This document shows positions 24,267 through 26,470 of a DNA stretch of 26,470 nucleotides, one piece after another. Origin of the DNA: an uncultured Eubacterium sp. (GTDB lineage: Bacteria > Bacillota > Clostridia > Lachnospirales > Lachnospiraceae); the NCBI GenBank assembly GCA_934316925.1, contig CAKREC010000028.1:1-26470 (forward strand), given 5' to 3'. Under the pieces are notes generated by a model. The model saw nothing but the letters and a program-made list of their open reading frames with translations, did no database searches and had not been told where the DNA came from. The first letter of the stretch is position 1; every line of letters begins with the position of its first letter. The position numbers were made by a program, and so were the translations under genes.

Positions 24267-26470
24267 TTAACGTAAAGCTTTCTGATCTTCTTTGTATGGA
24301 CGAACTAACAGATAGATCAAACCAACTAACAATGCAATAGCAACAACGATCCAAAGGATATTGAGACCTGCAAAGTTTCCGGTAAACAAGTTACCCAGCT
24401 GATTTACGATCATAGAGATCACATATGCAAATCCACACTGATAAATGATGGCTGTTGCGAACCATTTACCATTGTTCATCTCTCTCTTGATCGCTCCCAT
24501 TGCTGCGAAACATGGTGCGCACAACAAGTTAAAGATCAAGAAGGACATACCGGTAATGGAAGTAAATACCTGTGCCATATTCTGGTAAACCGTTGCATCT
24601 CCTGCACTGTACAAAATTCCAAGTGTACCAACAATGTTTTCCTTTGCTACCAGACCGGTAACTGCTGCAACCGTTGCCTGCCAGTTGCCCCAACCCTGTG
24701 GAACAAAGATCCATGCGATCGCACGACCGATTGCTGCGAGAATACTATTGTCAATCTGATCTTCTGTAAGCATACCAAAGTGTCCGTCAACAACACCAAA
24801 GTATGTAGTAAACCAAACAAGGATCGTAGACAGTAAGATGATCGTTCCTGCCTTTTTAATAAAGCTCCATCCACGCTCCCACATACTGCGAAGAACCGTT
24901 CCTACGGTTGGCAAGTGATATGCCGGAAGCTCCATAACGAATGGTGCCGGATCTCCTGCGAACAATTTTGTCTTCTTCAAGATGATACCGGATACGATAA
25001 CGGCAGCAACACCAATGAAGTATGCTGCTGGTGCAACCCATGCAGCACCACCAAAAATAGCTCCTGCGATCATCGCGATAAATGGCAATTTAGCACCACA
25101 AGGAATAAAGGTTGTGGTCATGATCGTCATACGACGGTCTCTTTCATTTTCAATCGTACGGGATGCCATGATACCAGGAACACCACATCCGGAACCGATC
25201 AACATAGGGATAAAGGATTTACCTGACAAACCAAAGCGGCGGAAAATACGGTCCATGATAAATGCAACACGTGCCATATAACCGCAGGACTCTAAGAATG
25301 CAAGGAAAATAAACAATACTAACATCTGTGGTACGAATCCGAGAACAGCACCAACACCGGCAATAATACCATCAAGGATCAGTCCGGATAACCATTCCGC
25401 ACAATTAACCTTTTCTAACAAATTGCCTACCAATACAGGCACACCAGAAACCCATACGCCATAACCAGCTGGATCCGGTTCTTCTAAGCCTTTTTCATTT
25501 ACATAATTTACTGCATCTTTGAAGGACATGCCGTTTACAGTTTCTTCATCGGCGCCTTCTGGAACAGCATCATAATATACATCAATTTCATTTGTCGCAA
25601 GAGTTTCTTCATCTTCAACTTCATATTTTACAGAAGCTTCCGCGGAACCTTGGGACTCTAATTCAGACATCTGTTTCTTTGTCTCATCTTCATCTACAGC
25701 GTCTTCGTCATCCGTAACAAGGACTCCATATGCATCCAAAGCAGTTGTTGCCTGAGTATAATTATCAGAGTCCTCGGTATAAGCACTGCGGCCGATTCCG
25801 AATAAATACCAGCCATCGCCGAATACGCCATCATTTGCCCAGTCTGTAGCATATGTACCTACGGTTGTTACCGAAACATAATATACGATAAACATAACAA
25901 CAGCAAAAATTGGTAATGCTGCAAATCGGTTGGTTACAATCTTATCGATCTTATCAGAAATGGTTAATTTACCTTTGGATACTTTCTTCTGGCAGTTATC
26001 AATGATGGAAGTGATAAATTCATATCTTGCATTGGTAATAATACTCTCTGCATCATCATCATAAGCATTTTCGAATGCCGTGATCTCATCCTGTACATCC
26101 GGTACACTGCTCAACTGCTCTTTGATCTTCTCATCGTTTTCAAGAAGCTTGATCGCAAAGAAACGTTTTCTGTTTTCTGCAACATTTTCGAGCTTCTCTT
26201 CTACCTTATTGATCGCAAGCTCTACGCCCTCATCAAATTCATGATTTATAGACCAATTACGGCTCTTTGCTGCCTGGATTGCTTTTGCAGCTGCTTTGTC
26301 GATTCCTTTACCTTTCAAAGCAGAAATATCAACTACTTCACATCCAAGTTCTTTGCCCAATTTATCCAAGTGGATCTCATCACCATTTTTCTTTACAAGA
26401 TCCATCATGTTGACTGCGATCACAACTGGAATTCCCAATTCCAAAAGCTGCGTTGATAAGTACAGGTTAC
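24267..26470 (-). CDS. feoB: Ferrous iron transporter FeoB, N-terminus cut off by window edge
   Basis: At least 734 codons are present. The frame runs on past the right edge (NLYLSTQLLELGIPVV just before the G4 motif), so the start and G1-G3 motifs are outside the window. G4 NMMD and G5 SALKGKG are present, then the helical domain, a first TM segment, a long acidic insertion (about 25470-25790) and the membrane core with GSGCGVPGIMASR and IPCGAKLPF gates. It imports Fe2+ driven or gated by GTP binding. It lacks a fused FeoA at any visible place, unlike the FeoAB fusion at 11991-14336. A small Cys-rich partner gene follows. Its distinct insertion makes a recent duplicate of the fusion protein unlikely. 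Confidence 0.94.
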   Translation of the reverse strand, partial: NLYLSTQLLELGIPVVIAVNMMDLVKKNGDEIHLDKLGKELGCEVVDISALKGKGIDKAAAKAIQAAKSRNWSINHEFDEGVELAINKVEEKLENVAENRKRFFAIKLLENDEKIKEQLSSVPDVQDEITAFENAYDDDAESIITNARYEFITSIIDNCQKKVSKGKLTISDKIDKIVTNRFAALPIFAVVMFIVYYVSVTTVGTYATDWANDGVFGDGWYLFGIGRSAYTEDSDNYTQATTALDAYGVLVTDDEDAVDEDETKKQMSELESQGSAEASVKYEVEDEETLATNEIDVYYDAVPEGADEETVNGMSFKDAVNYVNEKGLEEPDPAGYGVWVSGVPVLVGNLLEKVNCAEWLSGLILDGIIAGVGAVLGFVPQMLVLFIFLAFLESCGYMARVAFIMDRIFRRFGLSGKSFIPMLIGSGCGVPGIMASRTIENERDRRMTIMTTTFIPCGAKLPFIAMIAGAIFGGAAWVAPAAYFIGVAAVIVSGIILKKTKLFAGDPAPFVMELPAYHLPTVGTVLRSMWERGWSFIKKAGTIILLSTILVWFTTYFGVVDGHFGMLTEDQIDNSILAAIGRAIAWIFVPQGWGNWQATVAAVTGLVAKENIVGTLGILYSAGDATVYQNMAQVFTSITGMSFLIFNLLCAPCFAAMGAIKREMNNGKWFATAIIYQCGFAYVISMIVNQLGNLFTGNFAGLNILWIVVAIALLVGLIYLLVRPYKEDQKALR

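Noticed and set aside
1..26470. CRISPR array, tRNA, rRNA, insertion sequence, prophage or riboswitch
   Set aside because: Reading both strands by eye I saw no regularly spaced repeats, transposase or phage motifs, or conserved RNA cores; gaps between genes are too short for most riboswitches.

Overview
The window looks like chromosomal DNA from a Firmicute of class Clostridia, most likely a gut Lachnospiraceae. The evidence is moderate GC, strong AGGAGG-type ribosome binding sites, some TTG/GTG starts, a small Cys-rich partner next to feoB, a fused solute-binding/permease amino-acid transporter, a CAP/BspA-LRR surface-protein remnant and a Bacillus-type LexA box. This assignment is an inference; no rRNA or other marker gene is present. 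Coding density is high and no stretch over 300 bases lacks a gene. I see no tRNA, rRNA, CRISPR array, insertion sequence or prophage.

Left region (1-6914, all minus strand). A cut-off membrane-anchored protein of unknown function lies at the edge. Next to it is a closely packed set read from right to left: a DUF2974 (Mbeg1-like) putative hydrolase, a MATE exporter, an OmpR-type response regulator, a sensor histidine kinase, an unknown membrane-anchored protein and a VanY-type D,D-carboxypeptidase. It ends at a strong terminator (541-590). The regulator-kinase-unknown-VanY part resembles a cell-wall-stress module.

Alkylation-repair island (6960-8475). A plus-strand alkD-like glycosylase gene has a near-perfect SOS (LexA) box inside its promoter. 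It converges on a minus-strand fusion of an MmcQ/YjbR domain with an alkylguanine-transferase domain whose active site is altered. Then come an AgrC-like GHKL histidine kinase with no regulator beside it (8567-9835) and a broken CAP/LRR surface-protein gene (9875-10587).

Middle region (10606-16681, minus strand). A two-gene ABC exporter, a FeoA-FeoB fusion iron transporter and a cytoplasmic GH13 alpha-amylase-type enzyme lie close together and may be cotranscribed.

Copper operon (16745-19809, minus strand). csoR, a small CopZ-like HMA protein and the Cu+ P-type ATPase copA run from a promoter carrying two CsoR-type palindromes to a terminator. CsoR would sense Cu(I), the HMA protein would bind or carry it, and CopA would export it.

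Right region (19835-26470, minus strand). A ferredoxin-domain aldo/keto reductase lies downstream of an amino-acid ABC transporter (ATPase plus fused binding protein/permease). A lone trpF follows, then a second iron system: a small Cys-rich FeoB-associated protein and a large feoB cut by the right edge. This feoB carries an unusual acidic insertion between membrane segments. The window therefore holds two distinct Feo systems and one copper-export system.
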